The notes under the pieces are model-generated. The model had not been told where the DNA came from, ran no database searches, and saw only the letters and a list, made by a program, of their open reading frames with translations. This document shows, one piece after another, positions 1-8,099 of a DNA stretch of 52,361 nucleotides. Numbering within the stretch: the stretch's first letter is position 1; each line of letters opens with the position of its first letter. The stretch comes from an uncultured Selenomonadales bacterium (GTDB lineage: Bacteria; Bacillota; Negativicutes; Selenomonadales; Selenomonadaceae). The DNA lies in assembly GCA_937877565.1 (NCBI GenBank), contig CALFJB010000010.1, positions 1 to 52,361 of the forward strand, written 5' to 3'. A program made the position numbers and the translations under genes.

Positions 1-2228
1 CAGATGGAGTTACAATCGAAAACAAGACAATCAGCGGACTTGATGGAAAAGCAACATTGCAAATTTCAGCCTCCGGCACTTACACAGTAAACAATACCGA
101 ATTGTCAGTAAAAGCAAATGATACAGTAATTGGCGTTGACGACAACTACGCGTACATTTACGACGAAGATCAACTTAATATCACAAGCGAAGATACAACT
201 GACGAAATTTTGGATAAACTCGGAATTGCTGACGACAAAGTAACAACATTAAATAACGACAGCGAAGACGACGACTTCAGCCTTAGTAATTCCAAAGGTA
301 CAACAGCAGTAGTATCGGCGGCGTTAACAGAAGACGCAGTTGTAGGACTCGGCAGCAAAGGCAGCGCGGCAGTTGTAGAAGGCACAAAAGCAGCAGTAAC
401 CGTAGTAGGCGGCAGCGGCGCAGATACAGTTGTAACAGAAGGTACAAATGTAACGATTGACCTTAGCGACGGCGGCAAAGATAAAATTATTGCAACCGGC
501 GGCAATGTCACGCTTGAAAATTACGATCCTACAACCGGCGCAGGAATCCAAATTTCACAAGACGATTTGGCAGCAGGCGTAGGACTCGAAGACGGCAAAG
601 TAAAACTTGCAAACGCTGAAGTATATCTCGGCGACGGCGCAAACTTTGTCAACTTGTTCTTACCTGACGGCACAGAAAAGAAGATTGGCTTTGCATCAGC
701 AGATAACCAAGAAGTAGACGCGTCCGACAGAACAAAACCTGTAATTTTGATGGGCGGCGGCGTCACTAATCAAAGAATTACAGTAGAAGACGATTTAGAA
801 GAATCCACATTGGAAGGCGGCAGCGGCAACGATACAATTTATGCAAGCACAGGCGACTATGTAGACGCAGGCGGCGGCAAAAACTATGTATCATTGACAG
901 GCGGCAGCGCAGTAATCAATTATGCAAATGGCAGAACAACGCTTGATAACTTCCACTTTGTAGGCGGCGAAGAAGAAGCAGATACAATTCAAACCGGCTC
1001 ATTGGCAATAAACGGCGTCAAGATTGACGACGGCGACGTAATCATTAAGACGAGTGAAGGACGTTTGCAAGTTAATGACGCGGCAAATCAAGCTATTGCG
1101 TTCAGAAACAACTACACCAACGACGATGTAGTAATGCAAGTAGGAAATACAGCCCTTGAAATAAACGACGATGCCAACTACTATGCAGCAGCAGGCAAAA
1201 ATGCAACAGCAACAGTAGCGGAAGGTTACGAAGGCAGCGGCGTATTCGACTTGTCAAACAACGATTATAACGATTCAGATAATCCAAGTTTCTATGGCGA
1301 TATAAGAAACCTTGATGCAAGTGCGTTTGAAGGCGCGGCAACAATAACCGGTAACGACAAAGGCAACGTCCTTACAGCAAGCGATGAAGGCTCAACCGTA
1401 ACAGGCGGCGCAGGCAATGATACAATGTACGGCGGCGCAGCGGCAGACTTGTTTGTAGCAGACGCCGGAAACGACTTAATCAAAAACTTCACAACCGGCT
1501 TGGACGAAGATTCAGACCAAATTTCAGTAGCAGGCGCGTTGAGTGCAGTCGAAATTAAAGACGGCAACGTAATAATGACACACGGCACCGACAAAGTAAC
1601 AATCGAAGGCGCGGCAAATGCAATGATTCAACTTGAAAACGAATACAGCGACGGCATCGTAAATATGGACGTATTCAGCAAGACAGCAACAGTTGAAGCA
1701 AACGGCTACTACGTGGCAAATGGCAAGAATGCAGTTATCAAGATTAGTGCAGACTACGAAGGCACAAGCTTAGTTGCGAACCTTGCAGACGGCAACTACC
1801 TCAACAAGAGTGGCTTGAGCTTCTACGGAGACATTAAAGACCTTGATGCAAGTGCGTATGAAGGCGACGCGGTAATTTACGGTAACGACAATAACAACGT
1901 TATCACAGCAAGCGACGGCAACAATTCACTTTGGGGCGGCACAGGCGGTAACGATACACTTATTGGCGGCGACGGAATTGATATGTTCATTTACGGACTC
2001 GGCAACGGCAACGACATGATCCAAAAAGCGGGCGAAGATGACGTAGTAGTACTTACCGGCATGACACTTTCAAATCTCGTAGCGTCCTTCTCCGGCAACG
2101 ATGCAGTATTTGAAATGACAGACGGTAGCACTTTGACAGTTAAAAACGGCAAAAACAGCGGCGTCGAAGTTGAACTTGCAGGCGTTCGCTACGCTGTCAA
2201 CAATGGTCAATGGGAAGCTAAATCATAA
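1..2228 (+). CDS. RTX-like repeat surface/secreted protein, 3' part
   Basis: The reading frame is open from the first bases of the window, so the 5' end lies outside; the visible part is about 740 residues. I see no cysteine in it. It carries glycine/aspartate nonapeptide-like motifs of the hemolysin calcium-binding type: GGSGNDTIY (near base 817), GGAGNDTMYGG (near 1405), and a compound block near 1936-1990 ending GGDGIDMFIYG. Such repeats bind calcium outside the cell in type I-secreted proteins. Two homologous blocks about 177 residues apart (around 1091-1480 and 1618-2010) both contain FYGDI, LDASA(F/Y)EG and a terminal glycine-rich motif, so the protein grew by internal duplication. Codon use favours GGC, GCA, GTA and ACA more than in the neighbours, which may reflect high expression. 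No secretion genes are nearby. An adhesin or surface-layer role is inference. Confidence 0.75.
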   Translation, partial: DGVTIENKTISGLDGKATLQISASGTYTVNNTELSVKANDTVIGVDDNYAYIYDEDQLNITSEDTTDEILDKLGIADDKVTTLNNDSEDDDFSLSNSKGTTAVVSAALTEDAVVGLGSKGSAAVVEGTKAAVTVVGGSGADTVVTEGTNVTIDLSDGGKDKIIATGGNVTLENYDPTTGAGIQISQDDLAAGVGLEDGKVKLANAEVYLGDGANFVNLFLPDGTEKKIGFASADNQEVDASDRTKPVILMGGGVTNQRITVEDDLEESTLEGGSGNDTIYASTGDYVDAGGGKNYVSLTGGSAVINYANGRTTLDNFHFVGGEEEADTIQTGSLAINGVKIDDGDVIIKTSEGRLQVNDAANQAIAFRNNYTNDDVVMQVGNTALEINDDANYYAAAGKNATATVAEGYEGSGVFDLSNNDYNDSDNPSFYGDIRNLDASAFEGAATITGNDKGNVLTASDEGSTVTGGAGNDTMYGGAAADLFVADAGNDLIKNFTTGLDEDSDQISVAGALSAVEIKDGNVIMTHGTDKVTIEGAANAMIQLENEYSDGIVNMDVFSKTATVEANGYYVANGKNAVIKISADYEGTSLVANLADGNYLNKSGLSFYGDIKDLDASAYEGDAVIYGNDNNNVITASDGNNSLWGGTGGNDTLIGGDGIDMFIYGLGNGNDMIQKAGEDDVVVLTGMTLSNLVASFSGNDAVFEMTDGSTLTVKNGKNSGVEVELAGVRYAVNNGQWEAKS

Positions 2229-2281
2229 TTTAACAAAAATAATTTAGCAAAATAAATTAATTGAATATTTTAACCTAGCTT

Positions 2282-2390
2282 AGAGAATCCGTAGTACCGG
2301 ATACAATTTGTTAATCATTTTTCGGCAATTTAACTAAAACGCTGAAAATTACGATAAACAATTTGGTAGAAGGAACTACGGATTTTCAGC
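2282..2390 (+). promoter_or_regulatory. Structured leader before the flagellar gene
   Basis: Two perfect inverted pairs share bases. The 10-mer at 2286-2295 (aatccgtagt) pairs with 2375-2384, and the 9-mer at 2341-2349 (gctgaaaat) pairs with 2382-2390. The right-hand arms overlap by three bases, so both stems cannot form fully at once. The segment sits between the RTX-like stop and the next ribosome site. It could be a terminator/processing structure or a regulatory leader; I recognise no known riboswitch. Confidence 0.35.
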
Positions 2391-2423
2391 TGAAAGGACT
2401 AAATTAAAAGGAAGTGGTAAATA

Positions 2424-3281
2424 ATGTGGCGGGGACTCTACACGGCGGCAACCGGTATGATAACTGAAGCGCGGCGCACTGACGTTATAGCCAACAATTT
2501 GGCGAATGCTGCGACTACCGGTTACAAAAAAGATATTTCAGTACACCACGAATTTGAAAACATGCTGATTAAGCGCATGTACGATGATAATATTTCCGGC
2601 GGTGTACCTTTAAACAAAGGACTCCTCGACACTGACAGCGGCGATGTTACCAAATTTAAAGGTTTTAAAGTAGATCAAAATACCGGCGTTACTATTGGTG
2701 AGCTCGGACTTGGCGACTACATTGCAGAAATTGCCGTCGATTATTCGCAAGGCGCGTTTGAAAGTACCGGCAATACTTTTGATTTGGCAATCGCTGGCGA
2801 AGGTTTTTTTGCAATTCAAACGCCTCAAGGAATTCGTTATACACGCAATGGCGCATTCTTTAAAAATCAAGATGGCGTACTTCAAGATATACGCGGTTAC
2901 AATTTGCTTGATACACGCGGTAACCAAATTACCATACCTCAAGGAACTGCCGATTCTTCAATTACGATTTCCGGCGACGGCTCCATTTATACCAATGGCG
3001 AAGAAAATCCTTTGGCGCAAATTCAAGTTGTTCGCTTTGACAATCGTTTAGCTATTCAAAAACAAGGCGACAATCTTTTTGCTCCTGTAAATAACGCGCA
3101 ACCTGAACCGGCAACCGGTGAAATTGTTCAAGGTATGTTAGAAAAATCAAATGTTGAAATTGTTCGTGAAATGGTTGAGTTAATACATAATCACAGACTT
3201 TATGAGGCAAATGCAAAAGCTGTGACTACACAAGATACAATGCTCGATAATTCTGTTAATCAAATCGGGCGTCTAAGTTAG
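2424..3281 (+). CDS. Flagellar hook-basal body protein, FlgF/FlgG family
   Basis: A 285-residue protein with the family N-terminus (MWRGLYTAATGM) followed by the rod/hook signature with ANNLAN at about residues 24-29. It ends with the usual C-terminal helix, including EMVELIHNHRLYEANAKA. These proteins assemble the periplasm-spanning rod and are exported by the flagellar type III apparatus, so no cleavable signal is expected or seen. The ATG follows AAGGAAGTGG at good distance. Length suits FlgF or FlgG and sequence alone does not separate them for me. In many diderm Firmicutes such genes occur in tandem pairs; here only one is present, flanked by an unrelated surface protein and a terminator, so it is an orphan within this window. 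Confidence 0.9.
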   Translation: MWRGLYTAATGMITEARRTDVIANNLANAATTGYKKDISVHHEFENMLIKRMYDDNISGGVPLNKGLLDTDSGDVTKFKGFKVDQNTGVTIGELGLGDYIAEIAVDYSQGAFESTGNTFDLAIAGEGFFAIQTPQGIRYTRNGAFFKNQDGVLQDIRGYNLLDTRGNQITIPQGTADSSITISGDGSIYTNGEENPLAQIQVVRFDNRLAIQKQGDNLFAPVNNAQPEPATGEIVQGMLEKSNVEIVREMVELIHNHRLYEANAKAVTTQDTMLDNSVNQIGRLS

Positions 3282-3312
3282 GGAGTTAATTTGAACAACA
3301 GGTAGAACATCT

Positions 3313-3346
3313 GCCGACACTTTCTTAAGTGCCGGTTATTTTTTTA
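3313..3346 (+). terminator. Terminator after the flagellar gene
   Basis: The stem ccgacactt (3314-3322) pairs with aagtgccgg (3327-3335) with one mismatch and a TCTT loop, followed by a T-rich run to 3345. It lies 30 bp after the stop codon. Confidence 0.7.
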
Positions 3347-3370
3347 TTTTAATTTTTTTAATTTTTAAAT

Positions 3371-3632
3371 GTACTTTCTTTTCAGTCGAAAAAAGAAAGT
3401 ACCATGCGCGGCTTGCGTAGCAAGGCGTGCTCTTTAGCAAGAAACGCTTTTTAACGGCGCGTCAGGGTTGCAAATGCGACGAGTAGGAGCATTTGCTCTG
3501 CGACGAGTAGGAGCATTTGCTCTGCGACGAGTAGGAGAATTTGCTCTATAACCTCTATCTGAAACCTATGACGCGCCAAACAAATGTTAAATAATTTTTT
3601 TCCTAACACCTAATACCTAAAAAAAACGCGCC
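3371..3632. repeat. Mosaic intergenic repeat, copy 1
   Basis: This gene-free stretch contains, in order: a perfect 12-bp stem (gtactttctttt 3371-3382 with 3391-3402); agaaacgcttttt; ggcgcgtcaggg (from 3456); three tandem 24-bp units starting gcgacgagtagga (3476-3499, 3500-3523, 3524-3547); and a block ending tgacgcgcc (3569-3577), which is the inverse of ggcgcgtca at 3456-3464. The outer modules recur at 27333-27562 with a different interior. No open frame of note. The function is unknown; a REP/MITE-like dispersed element is plausible. Confidence 0.7.
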
Positions 3633-3665
3633 AAATAATTCCATCATTTATTTGTTTAATAACAA

Positions 3666-5045
3666 TTAATTCCGAACAATTTTTCTATTAAGTAAAGCTG
3701 AAAATATTGGCTTGCCTCCACAAAAATCCGCTGCCATAAATGCCGCTCCACTTACAATAGTTAATGTCAGTAAGTACGAAAATTGCCCCGTTATTTCCAT
3801 TATCAAAAGGCAACCCGTCACTGGAGATTTTATCACTGCCGCAAAAAACGCCGCCATTCCAAAAATTATTAAAAGCGTCGTCCAGTACGCTGAAAATATT
3901 CCTAAACTCGTTCCAATTTCTGCAAAAATATTTCCGCTCAACGCGCCTAATGTCAGTACCGGCAAAAATACTCCGCCCGGCGCGTTTGTTCCAAAACTTA
4001 TCAACGTAAACAGCCAATTTCCAAAAAATAACAGCAATACCATTTCAAAATTAAATTCTCGGTTTAACAATTCGTCTACTAACACGTTCCCACAGCCCAA
4101 AATTTGGGGCAAATTTAAGCCGATTGGTAAAATTAGTATCAAAGGTACCAAAAACTTTTTTGAGCCGCTTAAATTCGATTTTTCGTAAATTTCCAGTGAA
4201 AGTAACATTGTTCTAGTAAAAATTGCGCCAAGTATTCCCAAAAAAATTCCCAATGCTACAAAACATAAAAATATTTTTAATGGCGCGGCGGTATGTTCAG
4301 CGAAAATTTCCAGCGTCGATACTTTTAAAATTTCCGGAATCACTAAAGGTTTTGCGGTTATCGTTTCAAAAATTGGACGAACGCCAAAAAATAATTCCAC
4401 AACTGCCGACGCGCTTACCGCCGCCGTTAATGTTGCAACCAAAGTTTCTGATGTAAATTCCTTGCGCAATTCTTCAATGCAAAAAATCACGCCTGCAAGT
4501 GGCGCGTTAAAAACTGCGGCAAGTCCTGCGGCGGCTCCTGCCGTTAATAAAATGTTGCCTTCAATGTTACCTTTTCGACTAAAAAATTTCCCGACGCACG
4601 CGCCAAATTGTACGCTGATACCTGCGCGACCAAGTGACATTCCCGCGCCTATCGCCAATATTACCGCCGTAAATTTCAGCAAAATTAATCTAAGCGGCTT
4701 GTACATTTCCGCCGTACCTTGCAACATTCCTTTTATTTGCGGGACGCCGCTGCCTGCCACTTGTTTATCAAATTTTATTGCCCAATCTAAAAATTTCGCT
4801 ATAAAAATTAAAATCAGTACCGTAACAAAAAATTTTCCGGTACTGAAATTTTGAAACCACAGCGGACGAAAAATATCAGCTTCATCCAGTAAAAATCTCA
4901 ACGCCGCCACTATCACGCCGGTAAAAATTCCAATTTCCAATCCCTTGAAAAATAATCTGATTCTTAATTTTTGTCGGTTAGCTAAAATTTTAATCGCCTC
5001 CATTAAAATTTTCAAAATTATAAAATTCAATGGAAGTGAAGTCAA
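3666..5045 (-). CDS. ClC-type chloride channel/antiporter family protein
   Basis: A polytopic membrane protein of about 459 residues. ClC signatures are GSGVPQIKG (about residue 98), GRAGISVQFGA (about 138), IEELRKEF (about 192) and GTNAPGGVFLP (about 350). ClC proteins pass chloride or exchange it for protons in the cytoplasmic membrane. The usual GREGP motif is GRAGI here: the external gating glutamate is alanine, while the internal IEEL glutamates remain. That change would be expected to uncouple or alter gating. The TTG start at 5045 lies 19 nt after the stop of the RND gene, in the same direction; an ATG at 5003 is the alternative and neither has a strong ribosome site. Family confidence is high; channel versus exchanger is open. 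Confidence 0.88.
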   Translation of the reverse strand: MTSLPLNFIILKILMEAIKILANRQKLRIRLFFKGLEIGIFTGVIVAALRFLLDEADIFRPLWFQNFSTGKFFVTVLILIFIAKFLDWAIKFDKQVAGSGVPQIKGMLQGTAEMYKPLRLILLKFTAVILAIGAGMSLGRAGISVQFGACVGKFFSRKGNIEGNILLTAGAAAGLAAVFNAPLAGVIFCIEELRKEFTSETLVATLTAAVSASAVVELFFGVRPIFETITAKPLVIPEILKVSTLEIFAEHTAAPLKIFLCFVALGIFLGILGAIFTRTMLLSLEIYEKSNLSGSKKFLVPLILILPIGLNLPQILGCGNVLVDELLNREFNFEMVLLLFFGNWLFTLISFGTNAPGGVFLPVLTLGALSGNIFAEIGTSLGIFSAYWTTLLIIFGMAAFFAAVIKSPVTGCLLIMEITGQFSYLLTLTIVSGAAFMAADFCGGKPIFSALLNRKIVRN

Positions 5046-5064
5046 AATTTATCTTACTAAATTT

Positions 5065-8000
5065 TTAAGAGAATCTGAAGAAAACGGCGGCGAACATAAC
5101 AGGCAAGACCAACAAAGTTAAAATTGTGGCAGCGAAAAGACCGCCGGAAATGGCAACAGCCATTGGAGCCCAGAAAATACTTGACATCAGCGGCAACATT
5201 CCCAAAATAGCGGCGGCGGCTGTCAACATTATTGGGCGAAACCTCAAAATTGCCGAATCTATTATTGCATCAAGCGGCGTTTCACCTGCGCGAAGGTGTT
5301 GTTGAATTTGATCAATTAAAATTACGGAGTTTCTGATTATCATTCCCGAAAGTGCGATAACGCCCAATTCAGCGACAAAGCCCAAAGGTTTATTTAAAAA
5401 TATAAGTGCGAAAATGACGCCGATTAAACCGAGCGGCGCAGTTAAAACTGTCAAAAACATTGCCTTTGCGTCTTTGAGTTGGAACATTAAAAGAGTTGCA
5501 ATTATGAAAACTACCAGCGGCAAAATTTTTAGTAAATCGCTTGACGCTTCGCCGCTTTCTTCCAAATCGCCGCCGGGTTCTATTAAATAGCCGAGCGGTA
5601 AATTTTTTCTTAACTCTTCAGTTGCCTCAAATGCTTCAGTTGCCGCGTCATTCGCCGTTCCACTGATAATATTTGCCTGTACCGTAATACAGGGATTTAA
5701 ATCGTAGCGTTTGATTAATCCATATTCCGCGCCGTAAGAAATTTTTGCAATTTGCTCAAGCGGTACATAACCTGTCGCGCCAAGATAAATTGGCAAATTT
5801 TTCAGCGCGGCGAGAGTATTTCTGTTGTCTGCAACCAATCTCAAATCAATGTCAATAGTCCTATCGCCGCTGTAAAATTCTGACGCCTTCGCCCCCGTTA
5901 TTTCGGTGTAAAGCGTCTGTTTAATCATTTGACTTGAAACGCCTAGCGCACGCAATTTATCTTGATTGAGCTCCACGCGTACAATTTTAGATTTTTCGTC
6001 CCAGTCAAGATTAACATCAGTAGCGTTGGGATTTTTTGCAACAATTTCGGCAACTTGCGCGGCTAGTGTGTGTACTTTTTCAATATCAGTGCCGCTAACT
6101 CTAAGCATAATTGGATAATCTGAAGGCGGTCCCGTCTGAATCAGCTGAATATTTGAGCGAACAAGCGGAAAATTTTCTTCAAGTTCAGCGCGAATTTTTT
6201 TAATTAAAATATCGCGTGTATCTTCATCAGCCGCCGTTACAACAAATTTAGCGCAATTATCGGCGTCGTAATTTGGCGCAATGGTAAGCACGAAACGCGG
6301 CGTATCTTGTCCGACGTAGTAAGCATAATTTTTTAAATTGTCTTTTTCAGTGTCAAGAAATTTTGAAAATCTGTCAGCCTCAATTTGAGTTGCCGCCATT
6401 GATGAACCTTCCGGCAATTTCAATTCAATTAAAATTTCGGGGCGTATCGACGGTGGGAAAAATTCTTGCTGTACATAATCATTCGCAAAAATCGCCGCTA
6501 TAAATGTTGCAACCGTCCCGCTCAATACAAAAATTTTGTGACGTAAAAAATTTTTCAGCACGCGCCGAAATAAATTGTAAAAGCGACTGTTATAAAGTTC
6601 GCCGTCGTCTTTTTTCTCAACTTTGATAATGTACATACCGAAAAGCGGCGCAACCATTACAGAAACAATCCACGACAATAAAAGTGCAATACTGACAACC
6701 CAAAACATATCGCGGCAAAATTCGCTTGCCATACCTTTTGAAAAAGCAACGGGAATAAAGCCGGAACACGTTATTAAAGTCCCCGTAAGCATCGGCTTTG
6801 CAGTTACGTTAAACGCGTGGCAAGCCGCGTCAAATCTTGATAAACCGCGCTCCAGTTGTACGCTCATCATTTCCACCGCTATTATTGCGTCGTCTACTAA
6901 AAGTCCAAGTGCGATTATCAAACTGCCTAATGAAACTTTGTGCAAGTCTATTCCGGCGGCGTACATAAAGCAAAATGTTCCCGTCAATACCAACGGGATA
7001 CATCCTGCCACAACTAAGCCGGTTCTTAATCCCAAACTCAAAAAACTTACCGCCAAAACAATTACTATCGCCAAAATTAATGTTTCTACAAATTCGTTGA
7101 TTGATTCTTCAACAACTTTCGGCTGATTGGAAACTTGCTTTAATTCTAAGCCTAGCGGCAATTCGTTTTGAATTTGCACTGCCATTTTATCTAAGTCTTT
7201 GCCGAGTTTTAAAATATTGCCGCCGTCTTCCATCGCCACTGCAATTCCAATGGCGGGCGCACCGTCAAAAAACATTTTCGGATTTGACGGGCTGACAAAT
7301 TGCCTTTCAATCGTTGAAATATCTGAAAGGCGAAAAATTTTCCCGTTCGCGTTTATTGGCAAATTTTTAATTTCCTCTACGTTGTCAAAAATTCCCGTCA
7401 CACGCAAATAAACGTTATCGCTTGAAGTTTCAATCATTCCTGCGGGCGTCATTGCATTTTGCGCCGCCAAAGTTTCAGAAATAACTTGCGGGCTTATTCT
7501 CATTTCTGAAAGTTTTGCCTGTTCAATTTCAACGTAAACAACTTCATTTTGGACGCCGACGAGCTCAATTTTTTTCACGTCAGCAACGCCGAGCATAAGC
7601 CGCCGAATTTTTTCAGCGTATTGGCGCAATTCTTCATAGTTAAACCCGTCGCCCGTCACGGCGTAAATCGATCCAAAAACTTCATCGTAAGTATCATTAA
7701 AAAATGGACCCATAACGCCTTCCGGCAAGTCGCCTTTTATATCGGCGCAATAATTCCGCACGTCCCGCCACGTCGGGCGAATTTCTGAAACGTCCAAATT
7801 TTCGCCGAGTTCTACATAAATCACCGTTGAATTTGGGCGCGTTTCACTTTGCAAGTTATCCAGTCCCGGTATATCTTGCAATTTTTTTTCAAGTTTATCT
7901 GTAACTTGATCTTGCATTTCGTAAGCTGTTGCGCCCGGCCAGTACGCCGCCACTATCATTTGACGGACTATAAATTTTGGGTCTTCCATCCTGCCCAATT

Positions 8001-8094
8001 CAAAATATGAAAAAATTCCGCCGACAAACGCCACTATGATAAAGTACCACACCAGCGAACGGTTTTTTAAAGATATTTCGGTTAAGTTTCTCAT
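5065..8094 (-). CDS. RND family efflux permease (AcrB/HAE-like)
   Basis: At 1009 residues it has normal length for an inner-membrane RND drug/metabolite-proton antiporter. The first transmembrane helix is at about residues 16-34. A large periplasmic loop follows, then a helix bundle containing GLLVDDAIIAVE at about 397-408, whose paired aspartates are the proton relay. The pattern repeats in the second half (ALSGMIIRNSVILIDQI). RND pumps normally work with a periplasmic adaptor and an outer-membrane TolC-type channel, but neither is encoded next to it. The start is only 5 nt from the stop of the upstream helix-turn-helix gene, so the two are almost certainly cotranscribed. Its presence argues for an outer membrane. 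Substrate unknown. Confidence 0.93.
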   Translation of the reverse strand: MRNLTEISLKNRSLVWYFIIVAFVGGIFSYFELGRMEDPKFIVRQMIVAAYWPGATAYEMQDQVTDKLEKKLQDIPGLDNLQSETRPNSTVIYVELGENLDVSEIRPTWRDVRNYCADIKGDLPEGVMGPFFNDTYDEVFGSIYAVTGDGFNYEELRQYAEKIRRLMLGVADVKKIELVGVQNEVVYVEIEQAKLSEMRISPQVISETLAAQNAMTPAGMIETSSDNVYLRVTGIFDNVEEIKNLPINANGKIFRLSDISTIERQFVSPSNPKMFFDGAPAIGIAVAMEDGGNILKLGKDLDKMAVQIQNELPLGLELKQVSNQPKVVEESINEFVETLILAIVIVLAVSFLSLGLRTGLVVAGCIPLVLTGTFCFMYAAGIDLHKVSLGSLIIALGLLVDDAIIAVEMMSVQLERGLSRFDAACHAFNVTAKPMLTGTLITCSGFIPVAFSKGMASEFCRDMFWVVSIALLLSWIVSVMVAPLFGMYIIKVEKKDDGELYNSRFYNLFRRVLKNFLRHKIFVLSGTVATFIAAIFANDYVQQEFFPPSIRPEILIELKLPEGSSMAATQIEADRFSKFLDTEKDNLKNYAYYVGQDTPRFVLTIAPNYDADNCAKFVVTAADEDTRDILIKKIRAELEENFPLVRSNIQLIQTGPPSDYPIMLRVSGTDIEKVHTLAAQVAEIVAKNPNATDVNLDWDEKSKIVRVELNQDKLRALGVSSQMIKQTLYTEITGAKASEFYSGDRTIDIDLRLVADNRNTLAALKNLPIYLGATGYVPLEQIAKISYGAEYGLIKRYDLNPCITVQANIISGTANDAATEAFEATEELRKNLPLGYLIEPGGDLEESGEASSDLLKILPLVVFIIATLLMFQLKDAKAMFLTVLTAPLGLIGVIFALIFLNKPLGFVAELGVIALSGMIIRNSVILIDQIQQHLRAGETPLDAIIDSAILRFRPIMLTAAAAILGMLPLMSSIFWAPMAVAISGGLFAATILTLLVLPVMFAAVFFRFS

Positions 8095-8099
8095 TTTCT

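Noticed and set aside
170..511. Long minus-strand open frames opposite the RTX-like gene
   Set aside because: They mirror the biased codon use of the plus-strand gene and lack ribosome sites and recognisable protein features.
2336..2356. Possible sigma-28 flagellar promoter (TAAA...GATAA) before the flagellar gene
   Set aside because: The spacing between the two boxes is about four bases too short and GCC is missing before GATAA.
3476..3547. Three tandem 24-bp units that could look like a small CRISPR array
   Set aside because: The units abut directly with no spacers, and no cas genes are present.
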